From contig CADCXA010000009.1 in NCBI GenBank assembly GCA_902806565.1, positions 310,001 to 374,000 on the forward strand: 64,000 nt of DNA, written 5' to 3'. The stretch is from Hypoxylon rubiginosum (lineage: Eukaryota > Ascomycota > Sordariomycetes > Xylariales > Hypoxylaceae). A model generated the notes under the pieces. The model had not been told where the DNA came from. It searched no databases and saw only the letters and a list, made by a program, of their open reading frames with translations. Positions 36,329 to 47,800 of the stretch are shown here, piece by piece. A program made the translations under genes and the position numbers. Positions within the stretch are counted from its first letter, which is position 1; every line of letters begins with the position of its first letter.

Positions 36329-37999
36329 CATAGTACAAAACAGTACAGCGGGAGGAAGATACAGGTAAATCTGTGCTGCCAGACCCACGAGTAGACCGAG
36401 TACAGTACATTGCTACGTTCCCTTCCCAGCCTCTTTTCGCGGCATACACTCCAGACACTCTTGTAGACTTACCTGACTTTAGTTATTTTAGTTCTCACGG
36501 GTAATATTGTGGCTGGTTGTAAGCAGGAAAGTAGTTGGCTACTGTCTATGTACTGCTTATTGACAAATACGCCACGACTGGTGGAGGATTCGACGTTATG
36601 CCCCCCCGTCAAATGCATCTTACCTAACTGCTTACTGTCTAGACAGCTTCTTGCATCGTTGTTAGAAAGAGTAAACCGCCTATTATTTGATCTTGATTTA
36701 GTATGTACACAGCGGTATGCCTACTAGGGTCGATATGGTTGGTGGCGTGAGGAATCAAGTAGGCTACCTAGGAGGTAGGTAGGTGGTTCAATGGGTACAT
36801 TATAGCTGATTCACTATCGGGGTTTCTATTACGCCCCTTCCTTTCCCACATAGTGCCCTCCAAAACTACTTGGTCTAGGTATACATATTAGTTGAGCTTG
36901 TCTCCATTGGGTTTCGTAGCTCGTCATCGTCATATGGAGTCTATGTGGCTATAAGATTACCCTGTCTCTGTGGCCTAGGAATTCTCGGTATAGCATGTAA
37001 CGAACATCCTTCCGTACCCAACTAATACTTGTTTTTTCAATCCCTATCGCAAGAGGTTCTCGTCAATATAGCAGACTCTTCTTCTTCTTCTTCATTCGCT
37101 AGCTAATTGTCCTTTCTACTGTAATATGTCATATGTGGGTAACTGTAAAACCCCTGATGATAACAACGGGATTAAGCCACATTGAGCCCCATACTCCGGG
37201 ATTCATTCCCGAAGCTACTCGTTATTACTTGGTATTTGTTATTATTCTCCAGCAAGCCCCATATTCCCAGAAACCCTCTTCCCAAGGAACTGGGGATCGA
37301 CCGGCGTTGTGCTGGGTGTCCGCGATTGTTCGAAGCCCGGGGTTTGATCTTCCCAGGTTCAGACTCACGGGCTCTCCCGTGCGAAACAAGCTCAAATGGG
37401 ATTTCGAGTGCGCTTAGACGTTGTTTCATTAATACGGTTCTATATACCTAGGTAAGCATTAGAACTGTGAAGCATATGGGCTGGGCTGACTACATAGTAT
37501 GAACTAATAGGGCTATGAACGTTCGTCCAATAGTTCGCCTCCCTAATTTTTACACAGCTGCTGTACATCGCCACAGTAAAAATTTATCCTCACGCGCGTC
37601 GATGTAAGGTACCTGGGTAAGTATGTAGATAGACAAATTTACCCATGTGTATTCGTAAGTCGCACCGGGTTCGGGCGTGGCCAAGTCAAATAGTTTGGCG
37701 GTACTTCCACTTCGTTGTCAATCACGCGTCTTCGAAGCATCGGGCATTTCCACGTCTCAACCGAATCTTCTCGTAAACTGTATACCTTGGACCTATCATT
37801 CCTAGGCGATGAACAAGACGCGTTCTTTCTACATACTATACCCACATTGGCACAGCAGTCTGTCTGGTGTCGTCGATTATGATATGCTCAACCGTCGCAT
37901 TTGGGATCCGCAGCCACCATTCTGCCATTGCGCGACTCTCGTTCCTCGAAGTTGCAGTTCGCCATTGAAACGTGGAGTTCTTTAGAGCAGCACCCTCCA

Positions 38000-38013
38000 C
38001 CCCCCCCCCCCCC
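38000..38013. repeat. Poly-C run
   Basis: Fourteen consecutive C residues, preceded by CACCCTCCA. Confidence 0.9.
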
Positions 38014-39954
38014 TGGTATTGGACCCTGTCCTCCTGCTCGCACCCACAGAGCCCTGGCCCATGCTAGCTGCCTAGCTACCCTGGTCATCCTACACAATAC
38101 GTAGCGCTCCTAGCCACCAGGTACAGAGTGTCGACGCGTTTGACAGGCCGAAGGGACCTGCGAGGATCTTTACTCGGGCCTAACCTCCGAAAATATTTTC
38201 CGAGATTTGCCTCGAATCGTTGCCTAGGTCGACCGAATCTAGTATCGCGATCCCCAAAGCTAGCCGGGGAGCCGGAGGCGCAGCAGAATGCTCAATCACA
38301 TACCCGGTTTTTTTTAGGGGAGTTTTTTTAAAGGGAGGAAATCGGAAAATCGACGTCAGATACCTATGCGCCAAAAATGATCCTCAACGACTATACGATA
38401 ACTAGCATATATTGCTGGCAAAATACACAAGAGCATGGCAACTTGCTCGTCTCCAAGTTCCTCTCACACCGAGGCTCCTTGGCTTGCTTGGCTCCTTGAC
38501 GTCGTGCGGGACTTTGAACAAATCGTATATTGCTCAAGGACTTGGCATCAAGATTTGACCAGGTAAGGGCACCCTACGAATGACATCTCGCTTCAGCAAC
38601 AACGGGAGCTATTTTCAGAGATACATATGCAAGGCCAGTCCGCAGTCAGCGCGCGCGAGCGCGGGCGGATTGGGTTGCACCTTGTAAGACGCATACGGGA
38701 AAAAAAGGGGGGGCTTGCAGAATCAGCACACCCTCAGTCCCAAAGCGGTAATACGAAATTGTGACTTTTCCTTGATCTGGACTACTATGTATGGGGATAA
38801 ATTGCCTGCATGCGGAGTACAGCAAACTTCTACCTCCACTGGCAGCTTTAAGGTAGCGAGCTCAAGAATCTTCCGATTAAGCAAAGGTCTGCCTCTATCT
38901 CTCCCAGCTTGTAGGAGATACCTAAGTTGGCGGCCACTGCAACGACGGGATAGAAAACTACATAGTATAGTATACGCACTTCTTAATTCGGTCGAGACTA
39001 TGCTGCTTAGAGTGCTGATTTGATTACCTTACTTACCTCCTGTTCTTGTCTTGTCTCGTCTTGTCTTATTCTGCTCTCTATTTTAGAGTTGCCGTTTATT
39101 GATATGAAGTATTATATCCCGGCATATCACGTCTACGCTACAAGCTTTAGAGCATGTCCCGTCGGCTGCATCATTCAAGAGTAGCATCACAATCTCCTCC
39201 GGTCCCGTGCGAACTAGATGCGAGTAGGGTGACGGGCGTTGAGTTGCAACGGCTGCGCATGCTTTAGCGATATGCTGGATACAGATACAAAACGATACGA
39301 GACGTTGACTTTGGCAAGCCATGTGCACGCTTAGATTGCGTAACGAACTGATTGACGGGTGACATCAACTATGTAAGAAGTCCGTCGATGGGAATGCAGT
39401 TTGCCCGTCCCCTTCCCCCTCCCTTACACGGACTCCTCACCCGGGTACTACCACGTTTTTCCCCTCACGGCTCGAGAAGGGCCTTAAGAGGGCTGTCAAG
39501 ACTGCAGGATACCCCAAATCCCAAATTCGGGAGATTAATAATAAGTCCCTTCCCGCCCATCCCCACTACGAGGACTCTCGTCTCCTTCTCATGATGGTAA
39601 CCCGAATCTGCGCATTTTCTCCTTCCCAATATCGAAGCAGTCCAGATCCAAAAGAGGCTCTAGAGGGGGGGAGAAAAAGGCAACCCACGCCTTACCCCTT
39701 TCCAAGCTTATCTCCGAGGTTAACTACCACGGCCCTTTGAGAACCCCATTAGAATTAATAGCACGCTTCTCTTATACCCCCGCATGCCAGGGGTACACGG
39801 TACTGTACCGGTAGCGTTACGAACAGGGGACCCGTTGAGATGATCCCATCAAGGACAAGGGTTCAACTTCCGCGAGCCGTCGTTACATCGCGTGCCTACG
39901 TTCAAGTTGACCTGTAAAACCCTAAATTGCCCTCGGTACAATGTTCGACAATGT

Positions 39955-39976
39955 CTACTATGTACATACATAGTAG
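39955..39976. repeat. Inverted repeat CTACTATGTA-CA-TACATAGTAG
   Basis: Two perfect 10-bp inverted arms separated by CA. The core TATGTACATA resembles the palindrome at 36311. Confidence 0.85.
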
Positions 39977-42349
39977 ATTACACGATTATTTGCCCCGATG
40001 TACTTCGAGCCTATGGCCTTCTACATACCTTTGACGACATTCTACACAGGGTGTCTCCCAAGATACCTACCACAGTAGCATAGCATAACCCTTTTCGGTC
40101 TGGCTCATCCATCATCGTCACTAATCATCGTTACGTACCTAGGTAGCTTAGTTTAGTAGTCGCTACCGTTACTATAAGCTACCGTCAAATTCGGGATTAA
40201 AATATCCAGTCAGTCTAGTCGTAATCTTGGCAATAGACCAATTGTTGCCCCCCCAGCCTTCTCCGTTCGAGAGTATACAACAATTTCATCTCCGTCTCCA
40301 AGCCACAAAACACTACGTGAGCGACCCTCACCATTCCATTTTCTAACTAACTCCCCCAACAAAACCCAGCACCTGATTAGCTTCACGAGTCCACACTAGC
40401 CGCCAAGCAATTTGCCGTCGTTGCAATCGCGACTTTCCTGCTCTCCGGTATCTCTCACCGTGTTGCTTACTCTAAGATATGTACTGATACAAGTACCAGT
40501 ACCGGTAACTGACCCAGTCTTGACCAGTCGATTCTGGAACCTAATCTCCAGGAAATCCATACAGAACAGAACCCGTTCTTCTTCTTCTTCCCTGCCGTCA
40601 CAGCGATACCTACACCTAACGTACGTAGTCTCTAGCGTCAAGCCGGGAAGAGGCGGCCTAGACTCGAATGCCTAGTTCCGCCGAGCACTCATACGGTCAC
40701 CTCCGGTCCAAGCTAACCTACTTTCATTTCTCTATCCTCCTGCGTACGTATGCTACCTCTATTTACGTTACAGTAGCAAAAAGGTACGACTCCACGTCGA
40801 CTTAAACGTTTAGTAGCTAGCTAGGTTGGCCTGCGACTCAGTCGTATCCAAAGGCATGCACAAGGGACATCGGCACCAAGATAAGAGAAGCTGCTCGGGA
40901 GAGGTAGAGGCCCTAGGAACAATGACCTCCGAGCCGACTCCCCATGAGCCGTCTAAACCTACCGGTGGTATAGTAATTGCATAGTCCAAGCCCCAGGCTA
41001 GCCAATTTGTAGCGAACGGTCAAGATCTGGAGAAGGGCAGATGAGGAGGCCGCGTTGCAGCCGCTTGATTAAATTAATTCTCCGGCGCATCTGGGGATGT
41101 GATGCATGGGCATCGGCTAGGTAGACGAGCCTCCGCCTTGGTTGGCCTATTCACCTAACCTACGGCAGTTGACTCCAGGCCGGGGGCATGCAACCCTATA
41201 ACGTCCTCGCTGCAAAATGCGATATAGCATTATATACCACCGTAGGCTGACCGCAGCGCAACGCGATGTAGGTACCCGTACGATGCCACGATCCGCCGTG
41301 TTATAGAAGCTCGTCAGTATACCTACCTACATACGTCCTGGTTACACAGCGTAGGAGAATATCGCAGTAAGTTACGGGGGTTGGCTATCGTCATCTGACT
41401 CCTTGAAAGTTCGTTGGTATCACAGGATCCGGATCCTTCGGTATCTCTAGATGCTGATTGGAGAATAGGTATAGGCCTACTGACTGTGTACTATCACTTC
41501 CCTGGTGGTCAAGCTGCTGCCGTAGGCACCTGAAGATACAATTTACCAGACGCATAAACCCGTAGAAGGGGCGCATAGCATAGGTGCTTACTTGCTACCC
41601 AAGACTTGCCGGTGTTCATGGTTCATACTTTACGCTTATAGCGATCATCTTCATAGAGCATGAATGTGCTGCCGTGTTCGTAGTACAGATTTGAAAAAGT
41701 CCCTGGCTCCCATTCTAGAAACTACCGACATCCTCTTGACCCTCAAGGGTCCTTCAACTCAGGTGACCCTGTTATACGTGGCAAAGATACCAAACCCCTG
41801 GAGCACGACAGACCGCCTCCCCTAAACGGAGGTTTTAGTCCCTTTGGAATAGCGATGGAGGCGCAGCGTAATATGGTACGTTGGACATTTGTACCCCCCC
41901 GCAAATATACAACCTTGAGTGGTCGTTGAACGAGGTGGTCCTTTTCTACCAGCACCTTCAGCGTAGTTATTTCTTGTGATCCATGTGTCAACGGCCCAAT
42001 TCGCACGTTGCGTGGCAGAAAGACACAACGCAAGATACGTTAGGTGATTTGAACATCAATCTACCTGTTAGCAAAATACAAGCTTAGTCAGTGTCCTTCA
42101 CGTTAAAGTACCTGCCTCTTAGTCATGGTCGAGATACACGTGTACCTTGGTAGACATGTACATGTAGGTAAGCATTTGGAGATTACGTACCTATCTACCT
42201 TGGTACATATGCAAATATCTGTCTTTGTAGAAATCATATGAATGTTTGGTTGACACGGGATGCTTAAGTGAAATTCGCTAGGAAAGCTATGATGGCAATG
42301 CCATTGACTCAAGGTAAGTGGACTATTATATTGCGAGTCGTCTTTAGTG

Positions 42350-43200
42350 GGAAACTGTTGGGGACTATGAGTTAGAAATTATTTTGTTAGACCTTGGACG
42401 GTTGCATCGTATTCTTTGTCAATTTCTTAAGTACGACCTTAGTTGTTTCAAGATATCTAACTATACGACGTCTTCAAAATACAATATTTACTCCAGTGTC
42501 TTTAAAGGGGAAGAATTGCCATTAGGAACATATTATTTATTATTATGAAGAACGGTACTCCTATGATTACCTTCCTTCCAAATGATAGTAACATCCTAAT
42601 GCCTTCTTGTACCAATTGATTTAATTGCCTAATAACACATCAACCTATCTGATGATAATACTACACGCTAATATCATAAGAAGGCAAATAGTCATATATT
42701 TCTTTGATATCAGGTTATTAAGTATAAACTGGAAGTTAACTAGTTAATTATAACTACCTAATGTAGCACTTGGAGAGTTTAAATAGATCATATTACGTAT
42801 TGGCTAGCCAGGAGTACTCTACTAGCAATATTCAAACAATGTCAAGATATTCACTGTGAAATCCTGTCTCGCTCTTTGGAAATTGCACTATTTTAACAGG
42901 TAGACAAACATACCTACTAACTATCACCAATCTACTTATGATCTGTGTAGTAATTAATTAATCACTCTCAGGAAAGAAATATATCGGTTGTTAGAAGACC
43001 GCGAGAGACTGTCAACCCAAGATCAGTATTACTGCAAGCCGAATCTCGAAGGGTTATGAGTTACATCTTTCTACTCAACAGAATGAATTAGAATTAAGGT
43101 GATGATAATTAACCGAGGTGTTAAGATTCTTATTTTTCGTAAGGTACCTAAGGCAAAGCCCAACCAAAGATCTGGTAGGTATGATACCTAGAGCAAATGC
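42350..43200. other. AT-rich block
   Basis: By eye this stretch is much richer in A and T than its surroundings (many TAAT/ATTA tracts, few CpG). It borders the retropepsin-like frame. RIP (repeat-induced C-to-T mutation) of an old mobile element is one explanation, but no repeat partner is visible in the window. Confidence 0.5.
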
Positions 43201-43212
43201 AATCACAACCTA

Positions 43213-44092
43213 CTAGTACTCCTTGATTTCCTCCAGAATTCCGTCGTAGGCGCGGGTAATACGAATTTCACCCCGGAATTCACCCGATAAGTGCGGAAGG
43301 AAATTGCGTGGTACCATTTCCGTAACTAACGAGTCGATCACGCCTCTTTGGCCTAGAACCACCCCGTTGAAATGATTCGGCATGGTTTCCTTTGGTCGTA
43401 CAACTGCGATGATATCCAAAGAAACAACAGTATTAGTGAAACAAATGTGGGCTGAAACCCGTACCAATCGAGAGGTACGATGCGGCTCGTGGACCTCGTC
43501 AGTGCGAAGGCATTCTTGGAATTGAGGACCCAGCAGCTCTTCCGAGATTACTATGGCTTGTGCTCCTGTATCGTAGAGCATTGGTATGGCTATCAAGTTC
43601 TCCGTAGGATCACTATCTTCACCATCGATGGGCCTGGATCGAGATCGAAGCTTTTAATGCTGGAAGATTGTTTTTACAGAACGGGGACTCGAGAACAACC
43701 ATACCAGGGAATCCATCCGGCATATTTTCTTTGAATTTCGATGCCGGAATACGACGCTGCTCAGGTGACGGAGGTGTCGGCGGTTGGACATCTGTATCAT
43801 ATGGTACATGGACTGGCTTGAGGACGGCTTGGCGGCTAGCGCTTCTTTCTGGTTGCTCAAGTAACTTTCGTCGTTGCTCACGGCTAGGATGCCTAGCGAA
43901 TATGAATGGTATTCCTTCTGGAATTGTCTCCGCAGCTAAAACAGCCGCACTCCGCAGGTCGATTGGCGTGAGAGGGGCTTTTACGATCAGCTCTCTCGCA
44001 GAAGTTGCTCTTAATCGTCCAGTAAGAAGCATGAGGGCTTCATCGATCTTATATTCCATGGGAGGTGCAGCCATCTCGTCTATTCCGAACAC
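43213..44092 (-). CDS. Retropepsin-like aspartyl protease reading frame, broken or spliced
   Basis: Two overlapping minus-strand frames. The upstream frame, 43619-44092, encodes about 150 residues with no domain I know (MEYKIDEALMLLTGRLRATS, then a Pro-rich stretch). The downstream frame is open from about 43670 and ends at 43213. It has the retropepsin fingerprint: NLIAIPMLYDTGAQAIVI with the catalytic DTG, and about 85 residues later NGVVLGQ, the hydrophobic-Gly motif that closes the active site. This spacing fits a retroviral-type protease monomer. The frames differ by one base and overlap near 43620-43680, so either an intron near 43630-43690 joins them (possible but weak donors and acceptors) or there is a frameshift. 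No reverse transcriptase, integrase or zinc knuckle is visible. It could be a retroelement remnant or a domesticated single-domain protease. Confidence 0.5.
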
Positions 44093-44258
44093 TGGTGATG
44101 AAGAACGATGTAAAAATCTTAAAGAAAAAGGTTGGGTTGGGGTTTGAAATAAGTAATTGGGAATAAAAGATGTTATTCTGTAAAAGTATAAATAAACAGT
44201 CTCTGACTGTTATATCTATGGGGCACGGACTACTCACTCTACTAGGTTAAAATAGCCT

Positions 44259-44771
44259 TTGCGTGGCATAAGGAATGCCATTTTCGGATCCCCAAAACTT
44301 CCAGTCCTAGAGGCGTCTATGGGAACCTACCGTTTCGCAAAGAAAGAAAAGGGGCTGGGACTTCGTACACGGGCTGCTTACGTAACCACACACACATTAT
44401 ATTGGGTTCGTGGCAGTTATAACGCAACGCACTATTTATCTTATTTGCACTTCTATTCTACAGCTATGCTCTCCGTAAGGCCAATTGCTGACCCCATCAT
44501 GCGAATATTCCGTGGAACTGAGTCCGCAAACTCGTTTCCGGGCACCCTGTTACCTGTGGTACCCCGACAGCCAACGCTCTCAGGCCTTCATCTGCCCCTC
44601 TCTCCTTACACCGACTCACTACAAAAGTTGGCTCTTCCACAACTGTTGGAAGAGCAGCGGTTTGATTCTATTGAGGCCAAGAACCCCCTTCTCGACCTAT
44701 CATCTTTCCTGTACCGGTCTTCATTGGTCCACATACTTGACACTTTGAAAATCTCACCGTGTCTAGGCTAG
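44259..44771 (+). CDS. Hypothetical ORF, 170 codons
   Basis: An uninterrupted plus-strand frame between the retropepsin-like locus and the BLM10 3' end. No recognised domain. The second half, from an internal ATG (MLSVRPIADPIMRIFRGTES) on, contains LPQLLEEQRFDSIEAKNPLL, helical looking. It could be an orphan gene or chance. The A/T-rich sequence just upstream would suit a promoter. Confidence 0.22.
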   Translation: MRGIRNAIFGSPKLPVLEASMGTYRFAKKEKGLGLRTRAAYVTTHTLYWVRGSYNATHYLSYLHFYSTAMLSVRPIADPIMRIFRGTESANSFPGTLLPVVPRQPTLSGLHLPLSPYTDSLQKLALPQLLEEQRFDSIEAKNPLLDLSSFLYRSSLVHILDTLKISPCLG

Positions 44772-44851
44772 GAGTTGTCAGTCTATGACTGCGCAACCTT
44801 ATGCGAGACTGCAACTATACAGTGCCGCCATTGTTCGAGAGACTATCTCTC

Positions 44852-47800
44852 TTAGGCAAAGTAGCTTTTCCAGAGAACCCCCTCTAGATCCTCAAGCTGT
44901 TCGTGGGTGAAATACTATTGAGACGTTAGCGCATGCTCATTTAGGCCAAAGATAGTAGTGATAACTAACCTTTTGATCGACACCCCAGCTGTCCTGCCTT
45001 GTCTTCTTGAATTCTGATAAGATTCCCTTTGTGGCTTTACCTACTACGCCCGGATCACTAGCTGCACGTCTCGCAAGTAAAGCCAAAACTTCTGGCATCC
45101 AGCTCGGCGGAGGTGTCGCGTATGGGAACGCCTCCACAAGTGAGCCGAGTCCTAGTACTGCGGCATGTCTCTGCACGATTTGCTGTGTGACGTTGACTGG
45201 CGTCTCAGTGCCGGGTTGCCTCTTCTTTGGCATCGGGTTGCGGGCTAGCTGCGTTTCGAAACGCGACTTGAGAGTCTCGATGAACGGGTTTCGGATTGCA
45301 GCAGGTGAGCACCTGATCATGCCTGCTAACGTGGCGGCGGCAACGGTACGAACCTCAAGTTGGGGATCGGCCAGCATGTCACTTACGGCGTTGAAAAGCA
45401 ACTCTCGTTGCGACGCATCCGTCAGGAATAATCGTCGGAAATAGATGACCTGCATGTTTACTAATGCCCTGAGACGTTGATGCCAGCTGGTAGAAGTCTT
45501 CCCGAGTCGGATCAGCGCCGCGATGAACGGCGCGTCTTCGCCAGTCCGGAAAGGAATATTCGGCAAGTGGCGGTAGACGTGATACGCTAGACGCATTAGC
45601 TCAGGGTCTTCCTTCACATCCATCATGTGTAGAAGCTGGTCAATGAACGGGTCCGGGAAGAAGGGGATCAGCTGGATGCATTCCTGCGACGAGAGTGTAT
45701 TGTCTAACCACGTCAAGACTGTCTTGGAACCAGAGGTGTACGGTGATGGTGTCTGCTGGCCGGGAGTTCGCTCATGGCGCCAGGCTTCAAGACGCGCAAA
45801 CACGTCCTTGATGGTTGCCGCAAATTCGTCGGTCGGCTTGTAGGGTCGAATGCCGATGTTTGAGTCTGCCTTGTTCTGGTCAAGGAGAGCGCTAACGTTC
45901 TCAAACGACTCATGGTATCGAGTTCTGTAGATGGTAGCGATGACACGCCCGATTGACTCTCGCACCGCTTTGTACGGATGGTCAATGTGCGCTAGGAAAT
46001 CCTCTAGAATCGGTTTCTCGTGTCGGTAGTGCCATCCACAATCGTTGATTAAAAATTCGAGGAGCTGTACCTTCGAGGATTCCTTGAAGGCGGCATTAGA
46101 ATTCATATCCAGGCGGAAAGAACTTAAGCGGTTGACGAGCTCGCTGGAACGTCGAGGGTCCTTTGTATCGATGATGAAGTGGAGACATGTCATCCAGTAC
46201 GAGAGGTTGTCGGGCGTCAGGTTGTCTGCGAAGATATCGAGGATCATGGGCTGTGCGAATTTCCATGCTTCCTCTCTCATATCGACGGGATCATATGCCG
46301 TTCCAACTATCAAAGAACCCAATATCTCAGCCGTAGCACGATGCTGGTGTTTATCGCTTCCATCTCCGAACACCTCAGCAATAAGTGTCTTAACGTCCTC
46401 GAACTTGACCTCAGTCACGCCATAAATCATGAGGTCAAAAATGTGCATGAGAAGGACCACATTAGTAGTTCGGAACCTATCCGACGATGCGTCCCGCGGC
46501 TCCTGCTTCAGGTAGTCGAAACATTGGGATAGCCACTCTTTTGTTATCAATCCACCAATTTGTTGTCTCGCTGCCCTCTCCACGTCGTCATAGGAATCGA
46601 ATTTGGTTGGCTTAGACTTAAAGGCATTAAACTCCTTACCCCAGACTAGCCAGCCGGGGTGGTCTGTATCCACGAAATATTCCGTGGTCTCTGGGTGCTT
46701 AAAGCTATCCAAGAACGTCTGCGTAAACTCAGCGTCGCCTTTCGGGACAGGTATAACAAGCTTGTTGAGGTCCTTCTCTTTCTCTTCAAGGCAATCTCGA
46801 TAACTGTGCCCGTACACAGCACGCTGGTCGATTGCAGAGAAAATATTCGAAAAGGCACTTTGGTATGTAGCCCTCAAACCTGGATGAGGATCGTTCGTCC
46901 CGTTGACGACTAGCTCGATGAACTCTGGAGGCGCAATACTATCAAAGCGTATAGAAAGATTAGTTGCAAAGATAGCGCAGCGGCTGGCCGTCTTCCAATG
47001 AGATTCTTTGGCAAGATCCGTCAGCTCCAGCGCCAAAGCTGCTTTCTTCTGCTCGACCTTCTTTCTTCGCTCGACGATGAAGTCGTGTCTTGTGTCGATA
47101 GCTGCTGAGCAATCTTCAACTGGCTTGATTAAGCTGACAATTTTCTCGTCGGTTAACACCATGAGCTCAAATTTCTTGCCGAACTCAATCAGTGGGTAAA
47201 TCGCAGTGGCGCCCAGACTCTGGATTGACGTTTTATCAACGTTGGCCGTCTGGATATAAAGCCGCATTAGATCCGGTGCGAATCTCCAGTCTCTCATCAG
47301 AGTTCTGAGTAAGCTTGTGTAAAGTAGTGTGTACATGGCACCCTTAACACGATCATGGTCAGCGTCGTCCAGAGCTTTCCGGAATCTTTCTAAGATGACG
47401 GGGATGACGAGCGGGCGGCCACCGATTAATGCCTTTAGTGACGCATCTTGAGCCCCTTGGGCTATTCGTCGCACATCCGCGTACGACGAGATAGATGATT
47501 CTGCGAGATCAAGGAGTAGACGTCTATCCAGTTCGCTCTTCCTCCGAACCGACGCATTGTGCTTGACCCGTTGCAATTGATACGCGTCAGCCCTCTTGAT
47601 GAGAAGAGGTCGAGGATACACTTTTCTCAAACCGCTTATCTTGAAAGGGGCAATATCTGCTCTGTAAAGTCGAATAAGACGATCTAATGGATGGGCCGAT
47701 CGCTCAAATCCTACATCGGTGATCCAGGTACGATACGTGTTGTATAGCGCCGTGAAACAAGCAACATCGTCTTCTTGGTGGGCGTTGAGGAAGGAATGGG

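Larger units (their letters stand above)
34871..43212. other. Gene desert downstream of the velvet gene
   Basis: About 8.3 kb with no recognisable gene, RNA gene or transposon. It holds a CTA microsatellite (35558-35607), a 14-nt poly-C run (38000-38013), palindromes at 36311-36328 and 39955-39976, and exact TACCTAGGTA copies at 37445 and 40136. From about 42350 to 43200 the sequence is distinctly A/T-rich. The first several hundred bases include the velvet gene's 3' untranslated region. Confidence 0.4.
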
